Source: Methylococcaceae bacterium UBA7658 (GTDB lineage Bacteria > Pseudomonadota > Gammaproteobacteria > Methylococcales > Methylomonadaceae). Taken from it: a DNA stretch of 64,000 nucleotides. The translations under genes and the position numbers were made by a program. Positions 1-9,270 of the stretch are shown here, one piece after another (position 1 is the first letter of the stretch; every line of letters begins with the position of its first letter). The notes below the pieces were generated by a model. That model saw only the letters and a list, made by a program, of their open reading frames with translations, did no database searches and had not been told where the DNA came from. The stretch lies in assembly GCA_002483425.1 (NCBI GenBank), contig DLHW01000064.1:36610-100609 (forward strand), given 5' to 3'.

Positions 1-2085
1 AGCCGCTTGTTTTTTCGCGTTACACCGTTTTTCGGCTCCGAGATCGGCCCCAAGATTGAGTTCGTTGGTCAGCTCATAAAATAAGACCGCTTTACGATTT
101 TTGTAGCGCTGCACGAACTCCCGTATATAACGTTCCGCAGTCTGGTAGCTCTTAGAATCCGGTTGAGTGATTAAGTCGCGAACCGTTTCGCCGGTCATTG
201 CCGGAAACTGTAGAGGGTTCCAGATCAGCGTAAAAACACCTTGCATTTCCGCCGTTTCAAGGTCCGTCATCAACTCATCGAATTGCGACCAATATTGCGC
301 CGGATTGGTTAGCCAAAGGTCTAAATCGCCTGGCTTACGATAAGCGGATGGGTCGAAACCGGTAGCGGAAATCCTCAGGTACGAAACATTCGCGTCTCTA
401 GCGTCAAAAATCGCTTTTCTACCCATCGCTTTGGTAACTTTAAGGTAAGGTAAACTACCATCGCCACCGCTTGCTTTACCCATATATTGCAAAGCCAGAT
501 CGTATTTGTTAAAACCGACGGAAGCCGAACCGCTACCGGGAAATCCGGATGATTTTACCGGCGGTTCTTGTGTAATAACTGCGGCTTGAGTGTTTTTTTG
601 AGGCGTCGCGGCAGCAATTGCAGTCTTATCCGAACGAAACGGCGAAACAGGTAAGCCCTGTTTGTTTTTAAGATTACCGTTTGGTCTTTGCGCCCACGCA
701 TAACGCACCGCAACAGGATTTTGAACTTCGGGGCTTTTAACAACAATCGAATTGCCATCAATCGCGGCTTGCCCAGCCCGCCAAACATAATCGGATCCTG
801 CTAAAGAAAAACCGGTTAACGTTTTACCGTCGTGAGTCATTTCATTTGCTTCGGATGTAAAATTGACGCGCATAGCATTGGCTTCAGCCTCCGCGGATTT
901 AAAAACCGGTACGGCGGAAATACCGTTAACATTATATTTTAACCGTAACGCCTCATTGGCTAGACGCATCCCGACGATATCTTTTTGATCGGGATGTTTA
1001 TTTTCTTTACCCATATCAATGGTTGTGACTAAACCGGTGTCCGGTAATTTTTGAGAAACGCTAAGTTGCGCTTCGCGAATTAGCGCCCAACCGCTTTTTT
1101 CTTCCACTTTATCCGTCAACGTACCGTATCCGGCTAATTGAACAATCAGAAATGCAAGTTTTTGATCGCCCCAAGCATCGCGCCAGCCGGTAATCAGTGA
1201 CTCTAACGACGCTTCATAGGTTTCAGGCGCACGGGAATCCCCCTCACCTTGATACCACGCGACTCCAGTCGCCGGAAAACCGGTAATAGCCGCTACCATA
1301 TCGCTAAATAGACTTGAAGGTGCGAAATCATGGTTTTTTTCCCCAGAGATATCGCTCGCATCGGATTTTTTACGGTATGCGGCACTTCTCGCCAACTTAT
1401 TTTTTTTAGCTAACCGGTCTGGCGTTAACGGCTTTGAAAGCGTTGTAATGCTGTTGGGGGGTAGCCATGCAGAAATCATCGTTCCAGGATAAGAAACATT
1501 AATCAGGCCAACAGGTACATTTAATTTATCTTGCAGCGTTTTGCCGAAGACGTAGCACACCGCCGAAAAGTTTTTAACGGATTCGGCGCTAACATGAAAC
1601 CAACTGCCTCGGTTTTTCGTTTTCAACCGTTCCGTTTCGATGAAGGGAACCGTATAAAACCGCAAATTTGACGAATACGGGCCGTTAGCGAGCGCTGGCG
1701 GCAATGGCGTATCCCTTACCCGTATGGACATGTTGGATTGACCGCCGCACACCCATACGTCGCCGATTAACACGTCTTTAAGCCGGATCTGAGCAGCGCC
1801 TCCGGAAACAACTAATTCATAGGGACCGCCCGCCGGTAACGGCGGCAACGTTAATTGCCATACGCCTTGAGCCGAAGCGGTTGTAGTCCAATGTTGCCGG
1901 TCTAATGCCACCTGTACACTCTCGCCCGGAGCCGCCAGACCGGAAATAGGAATATTTTTCCCGCGCTGGAGCACCATGCCCTCTTTAAACGGAACATCGA
2001 CGGTTATTGCGCTATAAACCAACGGTGTGTATCCGCCTCCAAAGGCAAGTATCGAAAGCACTATTTGTAACAAACGGATTTTCAT
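1..2085 (-). CDS. Exported sialate O-acetylesterase-like (SASA/SGNH) protein fused to a TIM-barrel glycosidase-like domain, 3' end cut by window
   Basis: The frame is open for 695 codons from the ATG at 2085-2083 to base 1, so the C-terminus lies outside the window. The N-terminus is a signal peptide (MKIRLLQIVLSILAFG, ending near Ala26). A SASA esterase domain follows: the nucleophile motif GGQSNM puts Ser at residue 117, GLINVSYPGT and AWYQGEGD are family blocks, and KHPDQKDIVGMRLA carries the likely catalytic Asp/His. From about residue 470 a second domain resembles glycoside hydrolases of the GH5-like clan; LFYELTNELNL places a candidate acid/base Glu at 675. Known SASA enzymes remove O-acetyl groups from sugars in the periplasm or outside the cell. 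I infer deacetylation plus backbone cleavage of an acetylated glycan, perhaps the product of the genes upstream. It lies 26 bases after the WcbI-like gene on the same strand. The glycosidase family is uncertain. Confidence 0.82.
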   Translation of the reverse strand, partial: MKIRLLQIVLSILAFGGGYTPLVYSAITVDVPFKEGMVLQRGKNIPISGLAAPGESVQVALDRQHWTTTASAQGVWQLTLPPLPAGGPYELVVSGGAAQIRLKDVLIGDVWVCGGQSNMSIRVRDTPLPPALANGPYSSNLRFYTVPFIETERLKTKNRGSWFHVSAESVKNFSAVCYVFGKTLQDKLNVPVGLINVSYPGTMISAWLPPNSITTLSKPLTPDRLAKKNKLARSAAYRKKSDASDISGEKNHDFAPSSLFSDMVAAITGFPATGVAWYQGEGDSRAPETYEASLESLITGWRDAWGDQKLAFLIVQLAGYGTLTDKVEEKSGWALIREAQLSVSQKLPDTGLVTTIDMGKENKHPDQKDIVGMRLANEALRLKYNVNGISAVPVFKSAEAEANAMRVNFTSEANEMTHDGKTLTGFSLAGSDYVWRAGQAAIDGNSIVVKSPEVQNPVAVRYAWAQRPNGNLKNKQGLPVSPFRSDKTAIAAATPQKNTQAAVITQEPPVKSSGFPGSGSASVGFNKYDLALQYMGKASGGDGSLPYLKVTKAMGRKAIFDARDANVSYLRISATGFDPSAYRKPGDLDLWLTNPAQYWSQFDELMTDLETAEMQGVFTLIWNPLQFPAMTGETVRDLITQPDSKSYQTAERYIREFVQRYKNRKAVLFYELTNELNLGADLGAEKRCNAKKQAA

Positions 2086-2111
2086 AACGCGATCCTGCAG
2101 GAAAACGATTT

Positions 2112-3086
2112 TCAGCTAAATTTAACGATGTCGTCAGGCGCTAATTGTTTATCTAAAGCGCGAAACGATGTTTCAATAAGTGCGTAGGGTTCGTAGTAAA
2201 CTGTTTCATTACCGGTTTGGACCTTATCCGAAATGGTTAAATTGCAACCTTTCGCGATTGCTCTTGCCGGTATGTTCAAGTTCAATTGATTTACGACCAC
2301 AGGCATTAATGTGGGTATTATGCGCAGAAAAGGCTCTGGTCTTCTATTTAAAACCGGGGTTTCGGTTATTCTGCATGCAATTGTTTGTAATAATCGCCGC
2401 GCAACAACTTGTAATAAATACTTTACAGGATGATTGAAAGTAAAAAAAAGTTGTTGAGTATGCCAATGTTCAACAATTTCGTCGGAAACAATCACATTTA
2501 AATTCGTTTCACGTTGTTGTAACGCTGTTAACGAACCGATGGCCTCCTCTTCTAATTGGATTAACCAATCGCCGCCTTCAGTCATGAGCTTTATAACTTC
2601 AGAAACGGCAAGACCTTTTCGCCAGCCGTCATAAATCACACGATTTTGATATTGCCATAAAGGACCAACTATCCGGCCTTTCTCGGGATGAGTCACATAA
2701 AATAGATCGGGACATTGACCTCTAAAGAAAATATTGGGCCACGATATTACTTTATCCTTAAATTTTTCTTTGATGGCAGTCGCTCTCAGAAATTCGACCG
2801 GATAACTATCGCTAACCCACTGGGCAAAAATGTAGTCGGAAGAGCTGTATAATTCGAAAGCTTTCTGAGCCTCATCAGGCTTAGCGAGATGGGTAATTGT
2901 AATTCCGGATATTTCAATATTGGGCGCCAATAAACGAATAATACCCGCCATCGGACGGGCTTGACAATTTGCAATGACAGCGATTCGAAGGGGTTTCACG
3001 GATTCTAATAAATGTAGTTCTATCAGTCTGTATTGAGAATCAACTCTTTTTAAACGGTTACATATAACACAATACCAAGAAATCAT
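2112..3086 (-). CDS. WcbI-like polysaccharide biosynthesis putative acyltransferase
   Basis: The 324-residue product has near residues 34-55 the motif IAVIANCQARPMAGIIRLL, which resembles the N-terminal signature of the WcbI family. WcbI is a capsule-cluster protein that binds CoA and is thought to acetylate a polysaccharide. No signal peptide is evident, so action in the cytoplasm is likely. The ATG at 3086 has only a weak ribosome site right against it. A GTG at residue 30, just before the conserved strand, is an alternative start, so the first 30 residues are unsure. It lies between a sulfotransferase gene upstream and an esterase/glycosidase gene downstream. An acetyltransferase next to a secreted acetylesterase would make sense for making and trimming an O-acetylated glycan. 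The family call is from motif recognition only. Confidence 0.65.
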   Translation of the reverse strand: MISWYCVICNRLKRVDSQYRLIELHLLESVKPLRIAVIANCQARPMAGIIRLLAPNIEISGITITHLAKPDEAQKAFELYSSSDYIFAQWVSDSYPVEFLRATAIKEKFKDKVISWPNIFFRGQCPDLFYVTHPEKGRIVGPLWQYQNRVIYDGWRKGLAVSEVIKLMTEGGDWLIQLEEEAIGSLTALQQRETNLNVIVSDEIVEHWHTQQLFFTFNHPVKYLLQVVARRLLQTIACRITETPVLNRRPEPFLRIIPTLMPVVVNQLNLNIPARAIAKGCNLTISDKVQTGNETVYYEPYALIETSFRALDKQLAPDDIVKFS

Positions 3087-3174
3087 TCCAGATACTTGCT
3101 ATTTTGCAGACTGACCGCGTTTTTCAGTCAGTTAACTTCATAAATAACGAATAAAGCCGAGTCAGTTTGCTAAA

Positions 3175-3927
3175 TCAAGCGGTTTTTTGAGACTGCTCCA
3201 ATTTTTCACGCACCGCCTCATAGATCGCGAAATCGCCCGAATTGATCTGAATAAGGTGTGCGTATAAGCTATCTCCAAGCTCTTGTTTAATTTTAGCTAA
3301 CCGGTCAGCGAGGGGTATCGTATGGTCTTGACTGACATTTTTAGCTTTAGGAGCGAGTACGTTGAAATCCGGAAAATACGGCGTTAACCAATGGGCAAGG
3401 CACTTGATCGATTTATCGAACTCTTCCACCAACCCGACAAAAGGCAGTTCATCAACAGCTTTTAACGCAAACTCCGTCTCGTCTCCTGCTTGCCCGTAAT
3501 ACATCTGAGCGAGCCGGGCAACATGGAAGTTATTGCATTGCCGGTCACGTCCAAGCGACAAACGGATTTCAATGTAGCCGCCCAGGGAAGTATTCCGGGC
3601 TAAAACCGCTCCGAAACTATCCCCTCCCTGTTTGCGTTCAAAAGCATACGCCGACGCGATCCGGTCAATCGGATGGCGCACGAAGATAATAGGAAAAACA
3701 GTCATATTTTCAATGACCGGCGGCGGTAGCGCCGCTGTGTGCGATGAAAAAACCACCGCTTTGCTTTCCCGCTCAACCCATCCTTTAACTTTTAAATTAT
3801 TATTTGCATGGTTGCCGTTAAATTCCTCGGTTACCCAATGTCCTCTGAAATTTTGCTTTAATAATTCATCGACGGAAGTACCGGCATTTTTAAAAAGATG
3901 GTAATGAAAAATAACATTTCGGCTCAT
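3175..3927 (-). CDS. Sulfotransferase family protein (Sulfotransfer_2-like)
   Basis: The 250-residue protein begins with a strand leading into HYHLFKNAGTSVDELL (residues 8-23). This matches the 5'-phosphosulfate-binding loop of PAPS-dependent sulfotransferases of the heparan/uronyl 2-O type. FVRHPIDRIASAY (about residues 82-94) matches the 3'-phosphate-binding motif with its conserved Arg and Ser. No membrane segment is evident. It would transfer sulfate from PAPS to a sugar hydroxyl in the cytoplasm. It starts with ATG at 3927 and lies 43 bases after the large glycosyltransferase gene, on the same strand. It lacks the C-terminal module of the two other sulfotransferase-like proteins of the cluster. 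The acceptor is unknown. Confidence 0.8.
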   Translation of the reverse strand: MSRNVIFHYHLFKNAGTSVDELLKQNFRGHWVTEEFNGNHANNNLKVKGWVERESKAVVFSSHTAALPPPVIENMTVFPIIFVRHPIDRIASAYAFERKQGGDSFGAVLARNTSLGGYIEIRLSLGRDRQCNNFHVARLAQMYYGQAGDETEFALKAVDELPFVGLVEEFDKSIKCLAHWLTPYFPDFNVLAPKAKNVSQDHTIPLADRLAKIKQELGDSLYAHLIQINSGDFAIYEAVREKLEQSQKTA

Positions 3928-3970
3928 TAAACTCGGATATCCTATTTTGTCTTGCGCAAACCCGCCGTAT

Positions 3971-6814
3971 TTATGCCTGTTGGTATACTAATGTATTATG
4001 TTGACTTGGCGGAAAAATTCCCGCCTCTTGCAGTGCTTTAGCCATCAATTCACGCCCGCCTTCGAAAGAAAATTCTTTTTTAGCAAAACTTATCGAAGCA
4101 CTGGACATATTATCCCATTTGGTTTTATCGGTGTAGAGTTCCGAAATAGCATTGATCCACTCATCGGCGTCGTTAACGATACGCACCTCTAAGCCGTCTC
4201 TTAAACCGATCCCTTCCGCCGCAACCGGAGATAGAATCGAAGGTATGCCATGCGCCAATGCACCGGCTACTTTACCTTTTAACCCTGCTCCGCTTTTTAA
4301 AGGCGCAACGAAAAGTCTAGCGGTATCATAAACTTCAGCCACAGATTCGACATAACCTTTGATAACGATATTATCCGACTCCATTGCTTTGATATGTTCG
4401 GGAACGCGGCTTCCGTAAATAAGCAATCTAATATCGGGCGCTTTTTTAATAAGTAACGGCATAACTTCGGAAACAAAAAACTCTATCGCCTCAACATTGG
4501 GATAGTGACCGAAGCCGCCCAAAAAAGCGATATCTCTCCTTTCTTCAAACGCGGGCACATTACCGGATATTTCAACTACCCAAGGGCAACGCGCGACTTT
4601 GGAAGAATCCAGGTTATGGGATAATATTACCGCATGCTCTGTTTCGTTATACGAGAGTACGACATCGACATTACGCATAACCCCTAATTCCGCATCCCGT
4701 GTATTGACGGCTTTTTGAATGATATCCTGGCTTTTACTGACGATACCTAGCCTTAATTCACGTAAAAAATGTAAGTCGGCGTTATTAAATACAATTTTTG
4801 CATCCGGCGCGATTTTCCGGATCTGCTCAAGAACCTTTTCCGCAACGGAGTAGCGGGTAATATAAAAAACGTCAAACTCCTTGCCGCGTCTTTCAAGCAA
4901 TTCATGCACACTGCTGACATATGGCGCATAAGCGCATTCGATTCCCATGCGTTCTAGCGCTTCCGTGTAAGTACCGAAATAAGCCAAATTTTGCGGAATA
5001 AAGGTCAGCTTAAAACCCAACGATTGCAGTAAACGCATTTCCTGTATCGCTGCGTAACTACCTGCATCACGGTCCGGCTGGGGCGTCTCGGCATCAATAA
5101 CCAAAGCTCGAAACGTTACGTTACGGTCTTTAGCCAAATCCGGCTCTCTACCGGCCTGACCGTTGTTATGATAAGCAAGAGACCATCGAGACTTAAACTT
5201 CGGCTCATTGATCTTTTGGTAACGTTTGGTGCCGGAACTCACGCTAGTACCACTACTCATCCCTTCGAAATGAATCACTTGGCTAAGATGCGTGTAAACG
5301 GTTTTTAAGCCTTTTGCCCGCACCCGGAAGGCGAGGTCGTTATCTTCATAATACGCTGGAGCGAAATATTCGTCAAAACCGCCTAATTCATCCCACAATT
5401 TTTTCGGCAGCATAATACAAGCGCCCGATATATAGTCGACCTGCCGGACATAGTTATATTTCGGGTCGGCCGCATTACCATTCCGGCCGTAATTCCAGGC
5501 TTGACCATTACCCCAGACTATACCGCCGGCTTCTTGAAGTTTGCCATTCGGATAGAGCAGCTTTGCACCGGCTAAGCCGACATTGTCGAATTGTTGAAAC
5601 ACGGCAATCAGCTCGTCTAACCAATCTGGCGTTACCTCGGTATCATTATTGAGCATAACTACGAATTTTCCGCGCGCGCGGGTAGCGCCTAAATTACTTG
5701 CTCTAACAAACCCCTGGGCTTTTTCGTTTCGAACGACTTCAATACCGGAAACAAGCTCAGGAAGAGTCAAGGTATCGTCTTCCGAACCGTCATCGACAAC
5801 AATTACTTCAAAGGACGCTTTCGCCGATGTTAAAAAGATCGATGCCAGACAATGATAAGTAACAGGAAACTTGTTGTGTACCGGAATCACAATGGACACA
5901 TCCGGTTGCGCCGGTTTATTAAAAATAAGATTCGGGTATTGCTCGCCTTGTTTTTTACTTTCAAAGCCTTGGACTAACTGCTGATGGGCGGCGTTTATCA
6001 TGGCTGTGGAACTGATAATATTCTCGCTCTTTGCGGAATTAGCCAATTCATTTATCTTTCTTAACAAAGATTCATATCTAAATTGTGCCGAAGGCGATTC
6101 AAACGCTTTTACCCCCTTTGGAATAAATCGCTGCAAAACATCGTAGGGCGTACTGTAGGCCGGGAGTATATCCGCCAAGCCACTTAACATTTGTCCAGAT
6201 TCTTGATCGTGAATGATAAAAGCATGAGGGCGCCCGTCAAAACACTCGTCTGGCAATAACAAACGAAAGCCGCATAACCCCTTTTCGCAGCTTTTATTCG
6301 CCAGCCCTTCGGATAATTTTTTTCCATTTTCGTATAAAACCAAACTGATGGGAGTCTCTGACGGCGTATTATTGGATGCCCAGCCAACAACAGCTTTCCC
6401 CTCTAGTTTTACATCTCCGCATTCAATAATCTTATCGTATTTAACTAAAATTTCTCCGGCCAGAAAATCGCCGGTTTGCGCCACCCTCAGTCTTAAAACA
6501 TGTTCTTTCCGGTCAGCTAAACAAGCTGGCAATTCTATTTCAAAACTATGTTTCCCGTCGCCAAGACCGGCTTTAAGCAAATCGGGTCTAAATTGATCAG
6601 CTTTCCCAACGGTATGTACTAGATCGCCTTCAACAAGCTCGACATCCAAAGAACTATCGGGATTACTCATGTCGATTGCCCAGCCCTTAGCTTTAAAGGC
6701 ATCCACCTTATCGAAGGTTCCTTTGATTTTAGAGGTGAGACTCTTCGAGGCTGGATCTATCTCCTGAGACTTGGTAATTAAGCTTTCATCATTCTCATTT
6801 TGTTGAGCATTCAT
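3971..6814 (-). CDS. Multidomain glycosyltransferase: two GWA-type beta modules, GT2 (GT-A) domain and GT-B domain
   Basis: This 947-residue protein has four recognisable parts. Residues about 32-120 and 134-215 are two copies of a beta-rich module with the hallmark GWA (44-46 and 144-146) and a later GFR/FEIELP strand. About 304-560 is a family 2 glycosyltransferase: VSIVIPVHN, VVDDGSEDD (340-347), LNNDTEV and the acceptor-side YYEDNDLAFRVRAKG. About 568-935 is a GT-B domain of the Glyco_trans_1_4 kind, with LGGFGHYPNVEAIEFF and LKSGAGLKGKVAGALAHGIP. Two transferase active sites suggest that alternating sugars are added to a growing chain. No membrane segments are seen. The ATG at 6814 is preceded by AAGGAAA at good spacing. 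The 294-base gap upstream is AT-rich and the widest inside the cluster, so a promoter may lie there. Confidence 0.88.
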   Translation of the reverse strand: MNAQQNENDESLITKSQEIDPASKSLTSKIKGTFDKVDAFKAKGWAIDMSNPDSSLDVELVEGDLVHTVGKADQFRPDLLKAGLGDGKHSFEIELPACLADRKEHVLRLRVAQTGDFLAGEILVKYDKIIECGDVKLEGKAVVGWASNNTPSETPISLVLYENGKKLSEGLANKSCEKGLCGFRLLLPDECFDGRPHAFIIHDQESGQMLSGLADILPAYSTPYDVLQRFIPKGVKAFESPSAQFRYESLLRKINELANSAKSENIISSTAMINAAHQQLVQGFESKKQGEQYPNLIFNKPAQPDVSIVIPVHNKFPVTYHCLASIFLTSAKASFEVIVVDDGSEDDTLTLPELVSGIEVVRNEKAQGFVRASNLGATRARGKFVVMLNNDTEVTPDWLDELIAVFQQFDNVGLAGAKLLYPNGKLQEAGGIVWGNGQAWNYGRNGNAADPKYNYVRQVDYISGACIMLPKKLWDELGGFDEYFAPAYYEDNDLAFRVRAKGLKTVYTHLSQVIHFEGMSSGTSVSSGTKRYQKINEPKFKSRWSLAYHNNGQAGREPDLAKDRNVTFRALVIDAETPQPDRDAGSYAAIQEMRLLQSLGFKLTFIPQNLAYFGTYTEALERMGIECAYAPYVSSVHELLERRGKEFDVFYITRYSVAEKVLEQIRKIAPDAKIVFNNADLHFLRELRLGIVSKSQDIIQKAVNTRDAELGVMRNVDVVLSYNETEHAVILSHNLDSSKVARCPWVVEISGNVPAFEERRDIAFLGGFGHYPNVEAIEFFVSEVMPLLIKKAPDIRLLIYGSRVPEHIKAMESDNIVIKGYVESVAEVYDTARLFVAPLKSGAGLKGKVAGALAHGIPSILSPVAAEGIGLRDGLEVRIVNDADEWINAISELYTDKTKWDNMSSASISFAKKEFSFEGGRELMAKALQEAGIFPPSQHNTLVYQQA

Positions 6815-7108
6815 TTAAATTTCCTTGTTTAAAATAAACATGCGACTCTATTTTTATTTGAGTTACTTTAGATTAGGGAGCTAAGTAAGTTAATTGAGCA
6901 TTGAACTTAAAGTTTAATAGACGCTTACTCGTTAATTTAGAAAATTGATCGGTAAAACAAGGTATTTATTTGAGCTAATCTGATGGTACTTTAAATACGA
7001 TGGCTTTTTCACGTTAACCATTTAATGAGTAAAACACTATTCAGCGCTACCTGAGTTTTCAATCATTGTCACAAAATGGCCTAGTGTCTTGAAAAAAGCT
7101 AATAATAT

Positions 7109-8044
7109 TCACAATATTAAAGTCGTTGGCGACCCGTGCAGTTGTTGAATATCGCCTTCTACTTTCACACTAATGACATCACCCTGCTTGGGTTTGGCTT
7201 CTTGAGGCCAATAAAACTTGAAACCGCACTCACCAGTAGGGTGTATCCCAATGTCTTTAACGCTTCCTCTCATTAACTTGGCTTTTACACTATACCTAAG
7301 CATTTCGTTAATATAAATCTGCACATTGGCGATTCTATTCGGTTGTTTTTGGTAAAACGCCCAGCCGCTGCAAAAATCCGCATTAACTTCGTCCAAACAC
7401 CCTTTCGATTGGGTAATCCGTGAATTATCTAAATAGGCTTTGGATGCAGGTTTAATTTGATTTAATGCATTAACCTTTAAGTCCGGCACGTTAAGCTCAA
7501 GAAACTGATCTATCGCGTCAACAAAGTCAACCGGCGATAGAAGCGCTTTCTCGTAGGATGTTAACAAAATAGGACCATCCCAATTACGCAAAAAACTTAT
7601 CATAGTATTAAGATGATCGACGGAACTCTCCATGTTTTGAAAAATATCCGATAACATGGAAATCCGGTTACGATTCGCAATTGCAAACGGATCTCTGAAT
7701 ATAGCTATTATGTAAGGATTACGAAATAATCCACTCCAAACATCCCGGTACTGAATCGCCGAAGGTCTTTTCCATCCCCACACCGGATATGCTTGGTTTC
7801 GATTTTGGACGATTTCCCTGGTTAGTTGAAAATTTCTGGCTTCTATCGCTCCGCTTAAAACAACGTCTTCGAATACCGGCCCAAGTTTTTCGCCCATAAA
7901 TACACCGAGGGCTTGTAAAACACCAGCCACCATGCTGGTCCCGCCCCTAGCTGAACCAAGCACGATCACCGTTTTTTCTGCTGTTTTAGTTGAAGGTTTA
8001 TTTAACTCCAGCACCCCGGTATTTCTTAACTGTTCAAAATCCAA
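7109..8044 (-). CDS. Sulfotransferase-like P-loop protein with C-terminal GWA-type module
   Basis: The N-terminal 200 residues carry VLGSARGGTSMVAGVLQALG, a 5'-phosphosulfate loop of the sulfotransferase type, and AIFRDPFAIANRN as a probable 3'-phosphate site. From about residue 214 to the end (311) lies a beta-rich module marked by SGWAFYQKQP and ECGFKFYWP. It is related to the modules in the 947-residue glycosyltransferase and in the 388-residue sulfotransferase upstream. The start is a TTG at 8044 behind GAGAG; no ATG lies before the P-loop. The gene follows the 388-residue sulfotransferase gene by 50 bases on the same strand. The enzyme class is supported by the two motifs, but the acceptor is unknown, and a non-catalytic relative cannot be ruled out. 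Confidence 0.72.
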   Translation of the reverse strand: MDFEQLRNTGVLELNKPSTKTAEKTVIVLGSARGGTSMVAGVLQALGVFMGEKLGPVFEDVVLSGAIEARNFQLTREIVQNRNQAYPVWGWKRPSAIQYRDVWSGLFRNPYIIAIFRDPFAIANRNRISMLSDIFQNMESSVDHLNTMISFLRNWDGPILLTSYEKALLSPVDFVDAIDQFLELNVPDLKVNALNQIKPASKAYLDNSRITQSKGCLDEVNADFCSGWAFYQKQPNRIANVQIYINEMLRYSVKAKLMRGSVKDIGIHPTGECGFKFYWPQEAKPKQGDVISVKVEGDIQQLHGSPTTLIL

Positions 8045-8094
8045 AAATGATCTCTCTATGGTTAACGTGATTTATTTCTCAATGATTATCAAAT

Positions 8095-9261
8095 TTAAGC
8101 ACTAACCATACAAGGTGAGTTCCCAATTTTAAAATCACTATTAATCGGTTGAACGCTGACTTGCGTTCCAGAAGTTAAATACTTTTCAGGTTTAAAACGG
8201 AAAACAAAACCACACAGACCGGTAAGATGCCAGCCTTTTTGCTTAATAGCAGGACGCGGCTTATTGGCTATAGTCTCGGCAATTTTTTTTCCGTCTACTA
8301 ACAATGCAACTCTTATCGGAACATTTGGATTGTCGCCCACCACCCATCCAGATATCAATCCCGGCTGAGCCTTTTGAATCACACCGGTCAGTTTCCGCTC
8401 TTTGCTTGTCTTTTTTACTTGCGCTACTATGTTTTTTTTAGGTTTGTGAGGTTTCTTCGCTTTTTCACCGATAAGCCGCATAAAATAAGCCGAACAATGA
8501 TCTTTAGCAATTTGAGGTTTCTCGTTCAGCCGCCAATCGCTAGAGTCATAACCGTATTTTGTTAACCAAGGCGATATAATAGGTTTATAGATTTCTACAT
8601 CTTCTTCGGTAAACCAGTTACGCCAATCGCCGGAATCTTTAGTCCGGTTTACCCGGCTCAACGACTCGGGAACATCTGCCTTTCCGGACATGGCAAAGCC
8701 AAGATATTGTTCTAGCGGCAAATACTCGCCGGAAACAAAAGATTCATATTTATAAAGCAACGAATCGGGCATTTGGTCTACATAATCGTCAAACAATTTT
8801 AAAGAGGCTTCGACAGCCTTTCTATGATTAAGCTCTCTATTCTCATTCCCGGTTAACTTCCCTATATTCTGTAACAATTCTTTTATAGAAATACCGGACG
8901 GTGTAGCTTCTTTCTTTTCTAACAAAGCCTTGATTTCTTGAATAGCATGAATGTCGTTGACATAATCCGCATGGAACTGAGAATAAAGCAAGCTACTGAT
9001 TATGCGGTCCCTCGGATCACGAACTATCGTAATTTTTTTATTAAAACTGGAAAAAGATCCAACGTTTAAGTGTTTGCCAATAAGAACTTTCGCAATAATA
9101 TTTTCATTGCTTGTTAATAACTCGGAAGGACACTCCGAAGGCTCAAATAAAAGTTTTGGTTTTTGGAAAAATTCGCTTTTACTCTGTGAAAATGAATTAA
9201 CAACAAGAAAATGAAGTCCCGTTGTTCCGGTTTTGGCAAGGCCAGCAATTAAAATTCTCAT
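8095..9261 (-). CDS. Sulfotransferase family protein with C-terminal GWA-type module
   Basis: The 388-residue product opens with ILIAGLAKTGTTGLHFL (residues 3-19), a classical PAPS-binding loop, and has ITIVRDPRDRIISSLLY near residue 80 as the 3'-phosphate motif. The region between about 260 and 290 is Lys-rich (KAKKPHKPKK) and looks like a linker. Residues about 293-388 form a beta-rich module with SGWVVGDNP, VALLVDGKKIAETIANKPR and GLCGFVFRF, much like the second module of the 947-residue glycosyltransferase. ATG at 9261 is preceded by a GAG-containing, purine-rich stretch. It lies 9 bases after the gene for the secreted 315-residue protein and 50 before another sulfotransferase gene, so the three are probably co-transcribed. 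Confidence 0.8.
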   Translation of the reverse strand: MRILIAGLAKTGTTGLHFLVVNSFSQSKSEFFQKPKLLFEPSECPSELLTSNENIIAKVLIGKHLNVGSFSSFNKKITIVRDPRDRIISSLLYSQFHADYVNDIHAIQEIKALLEKKEATPSGISIKELLQNIGKLTGNENRELNHRKAVEASLKLFDDYVDQMPDSLLYKYESFVSGEYLPLEQYLGFAMSGKADVPESLSRVNRTKDSGDWRNWFTEEDVEIYKPIISPWLTKYGYDSSDWRLNEKPQIAKDHCSAYFMRLIGEKAKKPHKPKKNIVAQVKKTSKERKLTGVIQKAQPGLISGWVVGDNPNVPIRVALLVDGKKIAETIANKPRPAIKQKGWHLTGLCGFVFRFKPEKYLTSGTQVSVQPINSDFKIGNSPCMVSA

Positions 9262-9270
9262 ATCTAAATC

